From the NCBI GenBank assembly GCA_900315425.1, contig OMZA01000001.1, forward strand, positions 124,001 through 188,000: 64,000 nt of DNA, given 5' to 3'. How positions within the stretch are numbered: position 1 is the first letter of the stretch; every line of letters begins with the position of its first letter. Position numbers and translations under genes: made by a program. This DNA comes from an uncultured Eubacteriales bacterium (GTDB taxonomy: Bacteria > Bacillota > Clostridia > Lachnospirales > Lachnospiraceae). The notes under the pieces were generated by a model. It was given only the letters and a program-made list of their open reading frames with translations, did not search any database and was not told the origin of the DNA. Of the stretch, positions 9,359-19,182 are shown piece after piece.

Positions 9359-11887
9359 ATGGATGCTAAGTATCATGTGGATGCAGTTGATTATAAAATA
9401 ATTGACAACAAAAAGGTTGTTGTTATAAACGGATGGTCTTACTCAAAAAACGGTGAAAGTTATGAAGTAAAGACTACAGTTAATTCAAAAAAATATCCAG
9501 CCGAAGTTCACAAAAAGAACAGACCAGACGTAAATGCAAAACTTCACATTCCAGATTCAGAAGAAGTAGGATTCGAGGTATTTGTCGAATTTGATAGTGA
9601 AACAAAGGAAAGCGATATTCACGAAATTGAATTATACCTGGGTACAAAGGTCGACTATAAGCGAATTTTTAAAATGGGCGAGAAGCGCATTAATAAAATG
9701 ATGAGTGCATATAATGACTCTGTTAATCATATAGTGTACAGTATAGATGATTACATGGCTGATGGCCACTACATAACTTTAATGGGTTGGGTAGTAAATG
9801 TGTTTTCAGACGAAGCTGTGGACATAGCTATCTTTGATGAAGATAAAAAAGAATTGGAGATTCGGTTAACCAGAACTGAAAGAAAAGATGTTCTTGATAT
9901 TGTATCTAAGAATAACAAGAACTTTATGCGAGGATTTAACGTTAACTTTAGATACAATTATAGAAAACAGTATTATATTGTTTTTAAGAGCAGTGATTCC
10001 ATTATCAGGAAAAAGTTAGATGTTAATAAAATTATAAAAGACGAGGCCCGTAAAAAGAAAAAGAAGTTTAGTAGAAAGCAGTTTGTAAGGAAACTTACAA
10101 TTAAGAAAAGTGCAGAAGCTACTAAGGTATTCCTGACAGAGGGACCATTGGCTTTTTATGAGAAGTATAGCTTAGGTGTAAAGGTTAATAGAAATGCAGA
10201 ATATGCAAAATGGGTTAAGAAACATTTTGTTACAGAAGAGGAATTAGAGGCTCAGAGGAAACATAAATTCCAGTATGAACCATTGATTTCCATAGCAATT
10301 CCGTTGTTTAAAACTGATCACAAGTTTTTGGATGATCTTATTGAATCTATACTTGGACAATCCTATGGTAATTTCGAATTGTGCCTTGCAGATGCCAGCC
10401 CTGATAATGAATTAGAGGGATATATAAAGGAAAAATATCCGGATAAAAGAATTCTTTATAAGAAACTAAAGGATAATGCAGGCATTTCCGATAATACAAA
10501 TGAAGCTTTAGATATGACTCATGGTGACTATATAATGTTCTCGGATCACGATGATGTATTATGTAAAGATGCATTGTATGAAATGGTTAAAGCTATAAAT
10601 GAAGACAGAACAATAGATGCAATATATACAGATGAGGACAAGATAAACTTTGAAAATAATAAGTTTTTTGAACCTCATTTTAAACCTGACTTTAGTATCG
10701 ATTTACTAACAGATGTTAATTACATATGTCATATTTTCATGGTTAGTAGAGAGTTATATGAAAAGGCAGGTAAGTTAAACAGAGAATTTGATGGTGCACA
10801 GGATTACGATTTTGTATTCCGTTGCGTTGAACAGGCTAAGAATGTTTATCATGTTCCAAGGATTCTATATCATTGGAGATGTCATGAGAAGTCCACAGCA
10901 GCTAATCCAAAGAGTAAAATGTATGCCTTTGAAGCTGGTAAAAGAGCTATCGAAGCTCACTATAAAAGAGTGGGTATTCAGGCAACTGTTGATATCACAA
11001 AGAATCTTGGACTTTACAAGAGTCATATAAAGGTTGAAGGAGAACCTTTGGTTTCAATTCTTATACCAACAAAGGACCACATAGATGATCTTGATAAATG
11101 TCTTAAGTCAGTATTTAAGAAAACAACTTATAAAAATTATGAGATTATTGTTATAGAGAATAATAGTGAACTAAAGGAAACCTTTAACTACTACAAGAAG
11201 ATTGAAAAAGATCCAAGAGTTAAGGTGGTATATTGGAAGGATGAATTCAACTATGCTGCCATCAATAACTTTGGTGCAGAGCATGCAAATGGTGACTATT
11301 ATATTCTTCTCAATAATGATACAGAGGTAATTGCCAAGAACTGGATAGAGGAGATGCTTGGCTATTGCCAACGAAAAGATGTTGGCATAGTTGGTGCCAG
11401 ACTTTATTATCCGGATGATATAATTCAGCATGCAGGAGTTATCTTAGGTTTTGGCGGAATAGCTGCTCATGCGGCTATTGGACAAAGCAGATATGAATTA
11501 GGATACATGGCAAGACCATGGACGGTACAGGATATGAGTGCTGTTACAGCGGCATGTCTCATGGTAGATGCCAAGGTATTCAAAGAAGTAGAAGGTCTTG
11601 ATGAAACATTTAAAGTGGCCTTTAACGATGTAGATTTCTGTATGAAGGTTAGAGATAAAGGATACCTTATAGTATATAATCCAGCGGTAGAGCTTTATCA
11701 TTATGAATCCAAGTCTAGAGGATATGAGGATAATCCTGAAAAGGTTGCCAGATTTAATTCAGAGATTAAGAGATTTAGAGATAAATGGAGCAAAGAACTT
11801 GAGGATGGAGATCCATTCTACAACAAGAACCTTTCTCTTGATAAAGCAGACTATTCGTTAAGAGGCGAGAACGAGAAACTTGCCTAA
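9359..11887 (+). CDS. Large two-domain family 2 glycosyltransferase with N-terminal repeat modules
   Basis: An 842-residue protein with two GT2 catalytic domains in tandem. The first begins near residue 305 (PLISIAIPLFKTDHKFLDDL; metal motif SDHDDVLC), the second near residue 560 (PLVSILIPTKDHIDDLDKC; LLNNDTEVIAKNW). Such bifunctional transferases can alternate linkages or sugars in a polymer, rhamnan types included, but the donor is inferred only from the neighbouring rml genes. The first 240 residues are not catalytic and hold two similar beta-rich modules of about 100 residues, each with a GW, an R-x-DV and a GF landmark. A close paralog starts at 14164. The ABC exporter genes follow directly. 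Confidence 0.83.
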   Translation: MDAKYHVDAVDYKIIDNKKVVVINGWSYSKNGESYEVKTTVNSKKYPAEVHKKNRPDVNAKLHIPDSEEVGFEVFVEFDSETKESDIHEIELYLGTKVDYKRIFKMGEKRINKMMSAYNDSVNHIVYSIDDYMADGHYITLMGWVVNVFSDEAVDIAIFDEDKKELEIRLTRTERKDVLDIVSKNNKNFMRGFNVNFRYNYRKQYYIVFKSSDSIIRKKLDVNKIIKDEARKKKKKFSRKQFVRKLTIKKSAEATKVFLTEGPLAFYEKYSLGVKVNRNAEYAKWVKKHFVTEEELEAQRKHKFQYEPLISIAIPLFKTDHKFLDDLIESILGQSYGNFELCLADASPDNELEGYIKEKYPDKRILYKKLKDNAGISDNTNEALDMTHGDYIMFSDHDDVLCKDALYEMVKAINEDRTIDAIYTDEDKINFENNKFFEPHFKPDFSIDLLTDVNYICHIFMVSRELYEKAGKLNREFDGAQDYDFVFRCVEQAKNVYHVPRILYHWRCHEKSTAANPKSKMYAFEAGKRAIEAHYKRVGIQATVDITKNLGLYKSHIKVEGEPLVSILIPTKDHIDDLDKCLKSVFKKTTYKNYEIIVIENNSELKETFNYYKKIEKDPRVKVVYWKDEFNYAAINNFGAEHANGDYYILLNNDTEVIAKNWIEEMLGYCQRKDVGIVGARLYYPDDIIQHAGVILGFGGIAAHAAIGQSRYELGYMARPWTVQDMSAVTAACLMVDAKVFKEVEGLDETFKVAFNDVDFCMKVRDKGYLIVYNPAVELYHYESKSRGYEDNPEKVARFNSEIKRFRDKWSKELEDGDPFYNKNLSLDKADYSLRGENEKLA

Positions 11888-11916
11888 GGATTGATATAAA
11901 TTTAGGAGAAAAATTG

Positions 11917-12699
11917 ATGAGTAGATATTTTCAGAATCTCAAGAAATTCCTTCCCCTATTAAAGGAACTGGTTTCGAGAGATATCAAAACAAAATACAGA
12001 CGTTCAATTCTAGGCGTATTCTGGACATTACTTAATCCTTTACTTATGATGATTGTACTTTCTGTAGTGTTTTCACATTTGTTTAGATTTCAGGTTGAGA
12101 ATTTCCCGGTATACCTTTTGTGTGGACAGGTTATATTTAACTTTTACAATGATGCAACAACCTCGGCTATGTCATCAATATTAGCCAATGCATCCCTTAT
12201 AAGAAAAATGTACATACCAAAATATCTTTTTACTATATCAAAGATATTGTCCAGCGTAATAAATATTATGGCTTCATTTTGTGCATTAATAATTGTAATG
12301 GTGTTTATGAGAATAGAACTTCATTTGACAATATTATTATCAATAATTCCAATTGCCTTGTTAATAGTATTATCAACAGGAGTCGGTCTTATAATTGCTG
12401 CATATACAGTAAAATTCAGGGATATTCTTCATTTATACAGCGTATTTACAACAGTACTTATGTATTTGACACCAGTAATTTATCCTATGACTATATTGCC
12501 AGAGGGTGGATTGGTACGTAAGATAGTAAGAATTAATCCAATAACAAACATTCTTGAAATGTTTAGAGATGTGGTAATGTATAATACATTCCCGGATTGG
12601 AAGATATGTTTGGCAGCATTTTTGCCAAGCGTATTGTTGTTTTTCCTGGGAATTGTAGTATTCTACAAGAGACAAGATTCATTTATCATGGATATTTAA
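11917..12699 (+). CDS. Polysaccharide ABC exporter, membrane subunit (Wzm/TagG-like)
   Basis: A 260-residue ABC-2 type permease with about six membrane segments. The N-terminal cytoplasmic part, LVSRDIKTKYRRSILGVFWT, and the PVIYP motif near residue 190 are typical of Wzm/TagG/RgpC exporters, which move completed lipid-linked glycans out through the membrane. The ATG at 11917 follows GGAG by a normal distance; an upstream TTG at 11914 is less likely. The ATPase gene starts 12 bases after its stop, so the two form one transporter. Confidence 0.9.
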   Translation: MSRYFQNLKKFLPLLKELVSRDIKTKYRRSILGVFWTLLNPLLMMIVLSVVFSHLFRFQVENFPVYLLCGQVIFNFYNDATTSAMSSILANASLIRKMYIPKYLFTISKILSSVINIMASFCALIIVMVFMRIELHLTILLSIIPIALLIVLSTGVGLIIAAYTVKFRDILHLYSVFTTVLMYLTPVIYPMTILPEGGLVRKIVRINPITNILEMFRDVVMYNTFPDWKICLAAFLPSVLLFFLGIVVFYKRQDSFIMDI

Positions 12700-12711
12700 T
12701 GGAGGCAGATT

Positions 12712-13443
12712 ATGAGTGATTATATAATTGAAGTTGAAGATGTGTCCATGAAATTCAATCTGGCTAAGGAAAAGGTAGATAACCTTAAGGAGTACATTAT
12801 AAAAGTTTTAAAACGCCAGATATCCTATGATGAATTTTGGGCACTAAAAAATATAAGTTTTAATATTGAAAGAGGCGACTCTGTGGGACTTGTAGGGTTT
12901 AATGGAAGCGGTAAAAGTACACTTCTTAAAACCATTGCCGGAGTCTTAAAGCCAACTAAGGGTGATGTTAGAGTACATGGTAATATAGCTCCCCTTATAG
13001 AGTTAGGTGCCGGTTTTGATATGGACCTTACAGCTAGAGAAAATGTTTTCTTAAATGGAGCCATTCTTGGATATTCCAGAAAAGAGATGGAAGAATATTA
13101 CGAGGATATCGTTGAGTTCTCGGAATTAAGAAGCTTTATGGATGTACCTGTTAAAAACTTTTCTTCAGGTATGTTGGCAAGACTTGCATTTGCAATAGCA
13201 ACAATTGGAACTCCGGACATTCTCATAGTAGATGAGGTATTGGCTGTAGGTGATTATAAGTTCCAGGAGAAATGTATGAAGAGAATACAGTCAATGATTG
13301 ATAATAAAGCAACTATTCTTTTCGTATCTCACAGCATAGATCAGGTAGAAGCTCTTTGTAAAACAGTGGTATGGATAAACAAGGGTGAACTAAAAATGAT
13401 AGGTGATTGCGCAACTGTATGCGAAGCCTACAGACAATCATAG
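12712..13443 (+). CDS. Polysaccharide ABC exporter, ATPase subunit (Wzt/TagH-like)
   Basis: A 243-residue ABC ATPase. Walker A is GFNGSGKST, the signature is NFSSGMLARLAFA and Walker B is ILIVDEVLAVGD, followed by the switch His in VSHSIDQVEAL. The N-terminal VSMKFNLAKEKVDNLKEY and the FWALKN region are typical of the Wzt/TagH/RgpD group. It stops right after the nucleotide-binding domain, so it lacks the C-terminal glycan-binding extension found in some Wzt proteins; substrate choice by chain-end recognition is therefore not expected. It powers the permease encoded just upstream. Confidence 0.92.
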   Translation: MSDYIIEVEDVSMKFNLAKEKVDNLKEYIIKVLKRQISYDEFWALKNISFNIERGDSVGLVGFNGSGKSTLLKTIAGVLKPTKGDVRVHGNIAPLIELGAGFDMDLTARENVFLNGAILGYSRKEMEEYYEDIVEFSELRSFMDVPVKNFSSGMLARLAFAIATIGTPDILIVDEVLAVGDYKFQEKCMKRIQSMIDNKATILFVSHSIDQVEALCKTVVWINKGELKMIGDCATVCEAYRQS

Positions 13444-13455
13444 GATTGGAGAATT

Positions 13456-14130
13456 ATGATGAAGCAGAAAATACGTAAAACCATTATCGCTATAGTAATC
13501 ATAGCTATATTAATGGTATTTAATATATGGTATGCTTTTGTAACCAAAGAAGTAAAGTTATATGACAAGTCAGTTGATTCAGGAGCATATAATAAAATAA
13601 TAAATGTAAATAGTGATACAGTTCTTACCCAGAATTTTAAATGTAATTATGAAAATCTTTCTAAAGTAAGCATTTTCCTTGCAACAAATGCCAGAACAAA
13701 CGCAGGTGAAATGAACATTACTATTACAGAGAAGGGTACAAAAAAAGTATTAGCTGAAAAATCCTATGATGTATCAACTCTTAAGGATACAGAGTTTAAT
13801 GAGTTTAAATTTGATACAATCAAAGATTCTAAGAATAAAGAGTTAACAATGACTCTTACCTTTGACTTTGAAACAGAAGCAGATACGCTTGTATTTTACA
13901 AGACCATAGGAAGTAAAGAAGCAGGAGCACAGAATATAGTTGAGGCTGGTAATGCAGTAGTAGTTACATCTGCAGGACAGGAGATTACAGACAAAGAAAC
14001 TCTTAGCAATCCATTTGTAATGAAAGTATATGCTACAAAGGTATTTGATTTGGAAACAATACTGGTGCTTATAGTATTTGAAGTATACATTTATTTGTTT
14101 ATGAAATTGTTATATAAATATCTCGCATAA
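13456..14130 (+). CDS. Bitopic membrane protein of polysaccharide locus, unknown function
   Basis: A 224-residue protein with one N-terminal membrane segment (about 8-28), a predicted extracytoplasmic beta-rich domain (about 35-190) and a second membrane segment near the C-terminus (ILVLIVFEVYIYLFMKLLYK). The middle part, with LTQNFKCNYENLSKVSIFL and a following repeated strand pattern, is reminiscent of extracellular modules fused to large membrane proteins of glycan loci, but I do not recognise a named family with certainty. It lies between the ATPase gene and the second tandem transferase, 12 bases after the former. A role in assembly or anchoring of the exported glycan is only inference. 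Confidence 0.6.
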   Translation: MMKQKIRKTIIAIVIIAILMVFNIWYAFVTKEVKLYDKSVDSGAYNKIINVNSDTVLTQNFKCNYENLSKVSIFLATNARTNAGEMNITITEKGTKKVLAEKSYDVSTLKDTEFNEFKFDTIKDSKNKELTMTLTFDFETEADTLVFYKTIGSKEAGAQNIVEAGNAVVVTSAGQEITDKETLSNPFVMKVYATKVFDLETILVLIVFEVYIYLFMKLLYKYLA

Positions 14131-14163
14131 TAGGTTGAATTCATAGAATTATTAGGAGAATAT

Positions 14164-16725
14164 ATGGATATTAAATATAATATTGAGGGTATAGGTTATA
14201 GAGGAAAAGTTGAAAACAGATTCTTTTATATAAGGGGTTGGTGTTTTGAAAAGTCAGGTAAGGAATATAACCTTATTGCCAGAGTAAATGAAGATTACGT
14301 GGAACCGGCTATTGCGTGGAATAATAGGGAGGACGTAGAAAAAACCTATCCTGAAAGCGCTAAAACTAAGAATCTGGGATTTGATGTAAGAATACCGGTA
14401 AGTAAAGATATCAATATTGCTACCCTTAACAAAGTTGAGTTGTTGGCAGTTGTTGGAAAAGAGCAAAAGGTTATTTATACATTTTCCAATGCCAATATTG
14501 AAAAACTTATAACGGATTTTAACAAAAAGAATAAGAAAATATATTATAAATTAGATAGAGCAGACATCAGAGATGGTTATGTAACTTTATCAGGCTGGGC
14601 TTTAAGTTTATACCACGATGAACAGGTGAATTTATATTTTACGGACTCTAATGGAGAAGATGTGGAAGCAAAATTCGTGGAAATAGACAGAAAAGACGTT
14701 GTAAATGCCCTCTCTCCTAACAATAAGAATTACAAATGCGGATTTAATATTATATTTAAATACGACGAGAGTAAAAAGTATGTTCTGGGCCTTAAGTCAA
14801 AAAATAATTACGAGATAGTTGATATAGATGTGGAAAAGCTTGTAAAGAAGACAAAATTTAGAGATGCCCACAAGTTAAATCTTGTAGATATGGCTAAGAG
14901 ATTTACATTTAAAAGGGCGGCTAAAGGTATCAAGATTTTATTTACAGAAGGTCCATCATCATTTTATAAAAAACTAACTGAAAATGTAGTAAATAACACA
15001 GCTATAGAGTATAGTAAATGGATTAAAAAGAATTTTGTTACTGAAGAAGAGTTAGATGTTCAGAGAAATCACAAATTTGATTTTAATCCACTTATAAGTA
15101 TAGCTATCCCTCTTTATAAAACAAATCATGGTTTCTTAAAGGAACTTATTGATTCAATTATGGAACAATCATATTCTAACTTAGAGTTATGTCTTGCAGA
15201 CGCAAGTCCAAGCGATGAATTGAAGGCTTTTATTCAGGAGGAGTATCCTGAAGAAACAAGAATTAAATATAAGAAATTGGATAAAAACATTGGAATATCA
15301 GAGAACACCAATGAAGCTCTTTGGATGTGTACAGGAGACTATATAATGTTTTCTGATCACGACGATGTGTTATGTAAAAATGCATTATATGAAATAGTAT
15401 CAGCACTTAACGAAGACAGATGTATTGATGCAATATATACTGACGAAGATAAAACTGACTTTAAGGGTAAGAAGTTTTTTGAACCACATTTCAAACCGGA
15501 TTTCAGTATCGATCTTTTAACAGATGTTAACTATATCTGTCATATATTTATGGTTAGCAGAGAGTTGGCAGATAAAGTATCTGAAACAGTAGACGGAAAG
15601 AAAATGTATCTTCGTGGTGAATATAATGGAGCACAGGATTACGACTTTGTTCTTAGATGCGTAGAACAGGCAAATAAGATTCATCACATTCCAGAGATTC
15701 TATATCATTGGAGATGTCATGAAGCATCAACTGCAGCTAATCCAAAGAGTAAGATGTATGCTTTTGAGGCTGGTAAAAAGGCCATCGAAGCTCATTATGA
15801 AAGAGTTGGAATTAATGCAAAAGTTGAACTTACAAAGAATCTGGGAATATACAGAAGTCATATTGAAATAGCAGGCAATCCATTAGTGTCAATTATAATC
15901 CCGAACAAGGATCATACAGATGATTTGGATAAGTGCTTAAAATCAGTATTTAAAAAGACTACATATGACAATTATGAAATTATAATTGTTGAAAACAATT
16001 CAGAACTGGATGAGACCTTTAAATATTACGAAAAGATTCAAAAGGAACACAGTAATGTAAAGGTGGTATTCTGGAAGGATAAATTCAATTATGCTGCAAT
16101 TAATAACTTTGGTGCAGGCTTTTGTAAGGGAGACTATTACATTCTTCTTAACAATGACGTGGAGGTTATTGCAAAGAATTGGATTCAGGAGATGCTTGGA
16201 TATTGTCAGCGTGAAGATGTAGGAATTGCCGGGGCATTATTGTTCTATCCGGATGATACAATTCAACATGCTGGAGTTATCTTAGGATTTGGCGGAATCG
16301 CAGGTCATGCAGCAATTGGCCAAAGTCGATATGAATTAGGATATATGGACAGACCATTTGAAACCCAGGACATGAGTGCAGTAACAGCAGCTTGTCTTAT
16401 GGTAGATGCCAAGGTATTCAAGGAAGTTGAAGGCTTGGATGAAACATTTGAAGTAGCATTTAATGATGTGGATTTCTGTATGAAGGTTAGAAATGCAGGA
16501 TATCTAATAGTATATACACCGTATTGTCAGTTGTATCACTACGAGTCAAAATCAAGAGGATACGAGGATACACCTGAGAAGGTGGAGCGATTTAACGGGG
16601 AAATAGCTAAGTTTAAGGCTAAATGGTCTAAAGAGCTTGAAGCTGGCGATCCATTTTATAACAAGAATCTTTCTCTTATTAGAGCTGATTACTCAATACG
16701 AGGTGAAGACGAAATATTAGCATAA
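14164..16725 (+). CDS. Second large two-domain family 2 glycosyltransferase (paralog of 9359-11887)
   Basis: An 853-residue protein with the same plan as the one at 9359: two N-terminal beta modules with GW / R-x-DV / GF landmarks, then two GT2 domains (PLISIAIPLYKTNHGFLKEL and SDHDDVLC; then PLVSIIIPNKDHTDDLDKC and LLNNDVEVIAKNW). Long identical blocks such as HFKPDFSIDLLTDVNYICH and DMSAVTAACLMVDAKVFKE are shared, so the pair arose by gene duplication. Divergence is concentrated in the N-terminal modules, the linker and short acceptor-side loops, which would suit different linkages in one repeat unit. GGAG precedes the ATG. Donor sugars are not predictable; rhamnose is plausible from context. 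Confidence 0.83.
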   Translation: MDIKYNIEGIGYRGKVENRFFYIRGWCFEKSGKEYNLIARVNEDYVEPAIAWNNREDVEKTYPESAKTKNLGFDVRIPVSKDINIATLNKVELLAVVGKEQKVIYTFSNANIEKLITDFNKKNKKIYYKLDRADIRDGYVTLSGWALSLYHDEQVNLYFTDSNGEDVEAKFVEIDRKDVVNALSPNNKNYKCGFNIIFKYDESKKYVLGLKSKNNYEIVDIDVEKLVKKTKFRDAHKLNLVDMAKRFTFKRAAKGIKILFTEGPSSFYKKLTENVVNNTAIEYSKWIKKNFVTEEELDVQRNHKFDFNPLISIAIPLYKTNHGFLKELIDSIMEQSYSNLELCLADASPSDELKAFIQEEYPEETRIKYKKLDKNIGISENTNEALWMCTGDYIMFSDHDDVLCKNALYEIVSALNEDRCIDAIYTDEDKTDFKGKKFFEPHFKPDFSIDLLTDVNYICHIFMVSRELADKVSETVDGKKMYLRGEYNGAQDYDFVLRCVEQANKIHHIPEILYHWRCHEASTAANPKSKMYAFEAGKKAIEAHYERVGINAKVELTKNLGIYRSHIEIAGNPLVSIIIPNKDHTDDLDKCLKSVFKKTTYDNYEIIIVENNSELDETFKYYEKIQKEHSNVKVVFWKDKFNYAAINNFGAGFCKGDYYILLNNDVEVIAKNWIQEMLGYCQREDVGIAGALLFYPDDTIQHAGVILGFGGIAGHAAIGQSRYELGYMDRPFETQDMSAVTAACLMVDAKVFKEVEGLDETFEVAFNDVDFCMKVRNAGYLIVYTPYCQLYHYESKSRGYEDTPEKVERFNGEIAKFKAKWSKELEAGDPFYNKNLSLIRADYSIRGEDEILA

Positions 16726-16749
16726 ATATTAACAGAAAGCAGGCTATAT

Positions 16750-17736
16750 ATGAATAAAGTATCTGTAATAATACCTAATTATAACGGTATGAAATTTGTA
16801 AATGACTGCATGGTTTCTTTGCAGAAACAAAATTATAAAGCATTTGATACAATAATCATAGATAACTATTCTACAGATGGAAGCTATGAATATCTTGTAG
16901 ACAATTATCCAGAGGCTATCATTAAACGTATGGATAAAAACTATGGTTTTAGCATCGCTGTTAATGAAGGTATAAAAATGTCAGAGACAGAATACGTACT
17001 TTTGTTAAACAATGATACAGAGGTAGATCCTAATTTTGTAGGTGAATTGGTTAAAGCAATAGAAAAAGATGATAAGATATTTGCAGTAAGCAGTAAAATG
17101 ATTAGCTACTGGGACAGAAAAGTAATGGATGACGCTGGAGATTTATATAATTTATTTGGTTGGGCATTCCAAAAAGGCGTGGGACGTTCCATAAATGAAT
17201 ATAATAAAAAATCCAATGTGTTTACTGCATGTGCCGGAGCGGCTATTTACAGAAAAAAAGTATTTGAAAAAATAGGTTATTTCGATGAAAAACATTTTGC
17301 TTATCTTGAAGATATTGATATAGGCTACAGGGCAAGAATATATGGATATAAGAATGTATATTGTCCAACAGCTATTGTATATCATATGGGTTCAGCTACA
17401 TCAGGCTCAAAGTACAATTCATTTAAGGTAAAGCTTTCTGCTAGAAATAATATTTATTTGATTTATAAGAATACACCTGTATGGCAGTTTATTATGAACT
17501 TCCCATTTTTATTTGCAGGTTTTACAATTAAGGCATTGTTCTTTAAAAAGATTGGTTTTGTTAAGGACTATATAGCTGGAATCAGAGAAGGAGTTCTTAC
17601 AAGCTACAGATTAAAAAGAATCGATTTTGATAAAGAAATGCATAAGAGATGTTTAATGATTGAATTGGAGTTAATTGCGAATACTTTTGTATATGTTAAG
17701 GATTATCTTGACAGAAGAAGCAAAAAGGAAAGCTGA
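16750..17736 (+). CDS. Family 2 glycosyltransferase (rhamnosyltransferase-like)
   Basis: A 328-residue GT-A protein: VSVIIPNYNGMKFVNDCM at the N-terminus, LLNNDTEVDPNFV as metal-binding block, and GYFDEKHFAYLEDIDIGYRA near residue 185, all typical of GT2 rhamnosyltransferase-like enzymes. After the catalytic domain there is a hydrophobic patch (WQFIMNFPFLFAGFTIKALF) that could dip into the membrane. It would add one sugar to a lipid-linked intermediate. The gene ends 14 bases before the initiating sugar transferase gene. Confidence 0.85.
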   Translation: MNKVSVIIPNYNGMKFVNDCMVSLQKQNYKAFDTIIIDNYSTDGSYEYLVDNYPEAIIKRMDKNYGFSIAVNEGIKMSETEYVLLLNNDTEVDPNFVGELVKAIEKDDKIFAVSSKMISYWDRKVMDDAGDLYNLFGWAFQKGVGRSINEYNKKSNVFTACAGAAIYRKKVFEKIGYFDEKHFAYLEDIDIGYRARIYGYKNVYCPTAIVYHMGSATSGSKYNSFKVKLSARNNIYLIYKNTPVWQFIMNFPFLFAGFTIKALFFKKIGFVKDYIAGIREGVLTSYRLKRIDFDKEMHKRCLMIELELIANTFVYVKDYLDRRSKKES

Positions 17737-17750
17737 AAGAGTGATTACCG

Positions 17751-19160
17751 ATGATTAAAGATAATCAAAAATATTTTAATAGATTAACATTAATAATGGA
17801 TTTTCTGGTTATCATGTTTTCGTATTTCGTAGCGTGGTACTTAAAGTTTAAGACACCACTTTTTGATGCAGAACATGAATATGGACGACTTCCATTTTCT
17901 CAGTATATGAGTGCGTTAGTGATAATTGCGCCATTATTCTTAGTGTTGTATGTTTCATTTCACATGTACACCTCAAGAAGAATTCAGGGAGCAGTTACAG
18001 AAATTGCCAATATAATCAGAGCTAACAGTCTGGGTATAATTCTTGTGCTTACAGCTCTGTATATAATAAGACAGCATGACTATTCCAGAGAAATGTTGTT
18101 CATCTTTTATATTATAAATATGCTGTTGGAAATTGCTTTCAGACTTTCTATAAGAGCAATTCTCAGGGCAATAAGAAAAAGCGGTTTTAACATGAAGCAT
18201 ATTCTGATTGTTGGATATTCGAGGGCAGCAGAATCGTATATTGACAGAATCAGAATGTTTCCACAGTGGGGATTTGACATTTTAGGTATCCTTGATGACA
18301 AGGTGGAAATGGGATTAAATTACAATGAAGCAATAGTTTTTGGCAGAACTTCAGATTTGGAAAAAATTCTTGCCGAAAACAGCTTAGATGAGATTGTAAT
18401 TGCACTTAATCTAGATGAATACGGCAAACTGGCTGATTTAGTTAAAATATGTGAAAAGTCCGGAGTTCACACACAGTTCGTTCCGGATTATAACGAGATT
18501 ATTCCTTCTAGACCGTACACAGAGGACATTATGGGCTTACCTGTAATAAACATCAGATATGTTCCATTGTCTAATACATTTAATGCAATTGTTAAAAGAG
18601 CATTTGATATCCTGTGTTCCAGTGTAGGACTTATAATCCTATCACCGTTATTGTTGGTGATATGTATAATTATAAAAGCTACGTCTAAAGGACCTCTTAT
18701 TTTCAAGCAGGAAAGAGTAGGTTTTAGAAATGAAACATTCATGATGTATAAATTTAGAAGCATGAAAGTTCAGGATGAAGCCGAGGAAAAGAAGGCGTGG
18801 ACGGTTAAGGATGACCCTCGAGTTACAAAATTTGGTAAATTTATTCGTAAAACAAGTCTTGACGAATTGCCACAATTGGTTAATATATTAAAGGGTGATA
18901 TGAGTATAGTTGGACCTAGACCTGAAAGACCTTTCTTCGTTGAAAAATTCAAAGAAGAGATTCCTAGATATATGATTAAGCATCAGGTAAGACCGGGACT
19001 CACCGGTTGGGCGCAGGTAAATGGTTTACGTGGAGATACATCCATAAAGAAAAGAATAGAGTATGACCTTTATTATATAGAGAACTGGACTTTTTGGTTT
19101 GATATAAAAATAATGTTCCTTACAATATTCAAAGGTTTTGTAAATAAGAACGCTTATTAG
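17751..19160 (+). CDS. Polyprenyl-phosphate sugar-1-phosphate transferase (WbaP/EpsE-type)
   Basis: A 469-residue initiating enzyme of glycan synthesis that passes a sugar-1-phosphate to undecaprenyl phosphate. Four N-terminal membrane helices (to about residue 135) precede a Rossmann-like domain (HILIVGYSRAAESYIDRI) and a C-terminal catalytic domain. The latter starts with the membrane helix KRAFDILCSSVGLIIL and carries the conserved MYKFRSMK, TSLDELPQLVNILKGDMS and GPRPERP blocks. This is the full-length WbaP/PssY-like layout. The sugar (glucose, galactose or an N-acetyl sugar) is not readable. It sits between the last transferase and the LCP gene, as usual in such loci. Confidence 0.92.
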   Translation: MIKDNQKYFNRLTLIMDFLVIMFSYFVAWYLKFKTPLFDAEHEYGRLPFSQYMSALVIIAPLFLVLYVSFHMYTSRRIQGAVTEIANIIRANSLGIILVLTALYIIRQHDYSREMLFIFYIINMLLEIAFRLSIRAILRAIRKSGFNMKHILIVGYSRAAESYIDRIRMFPQWGFDILGILDDKVEMGLNYNEAIVFGRTSDLEKILAENSLDEIVIALNLDEYGKLADLVKICEKSGVHTQFVPDYNEIIPSRPYTEDIMGLPVINIRYVPLSNTFNAIVKRAFDILCSSVGLIILSPLLLVICIIIKATSKGPLIFKQERVGFRNETFMMYKFRSMKVQDEAEEKKAWTVKDDPRVTKFGKFIRKTSLDELPQLVNILKGDMSIVGPRPERPFFVEKFKEEIPRYMIKHQVRPGLTGWAQVNGLRGDTSIKKRIEYDLYYIENWTFWFDIKIMFLTIFKGFVNKNAY

Positions 19161-19182
19161 CGATATTCAGAATGGAGACACT

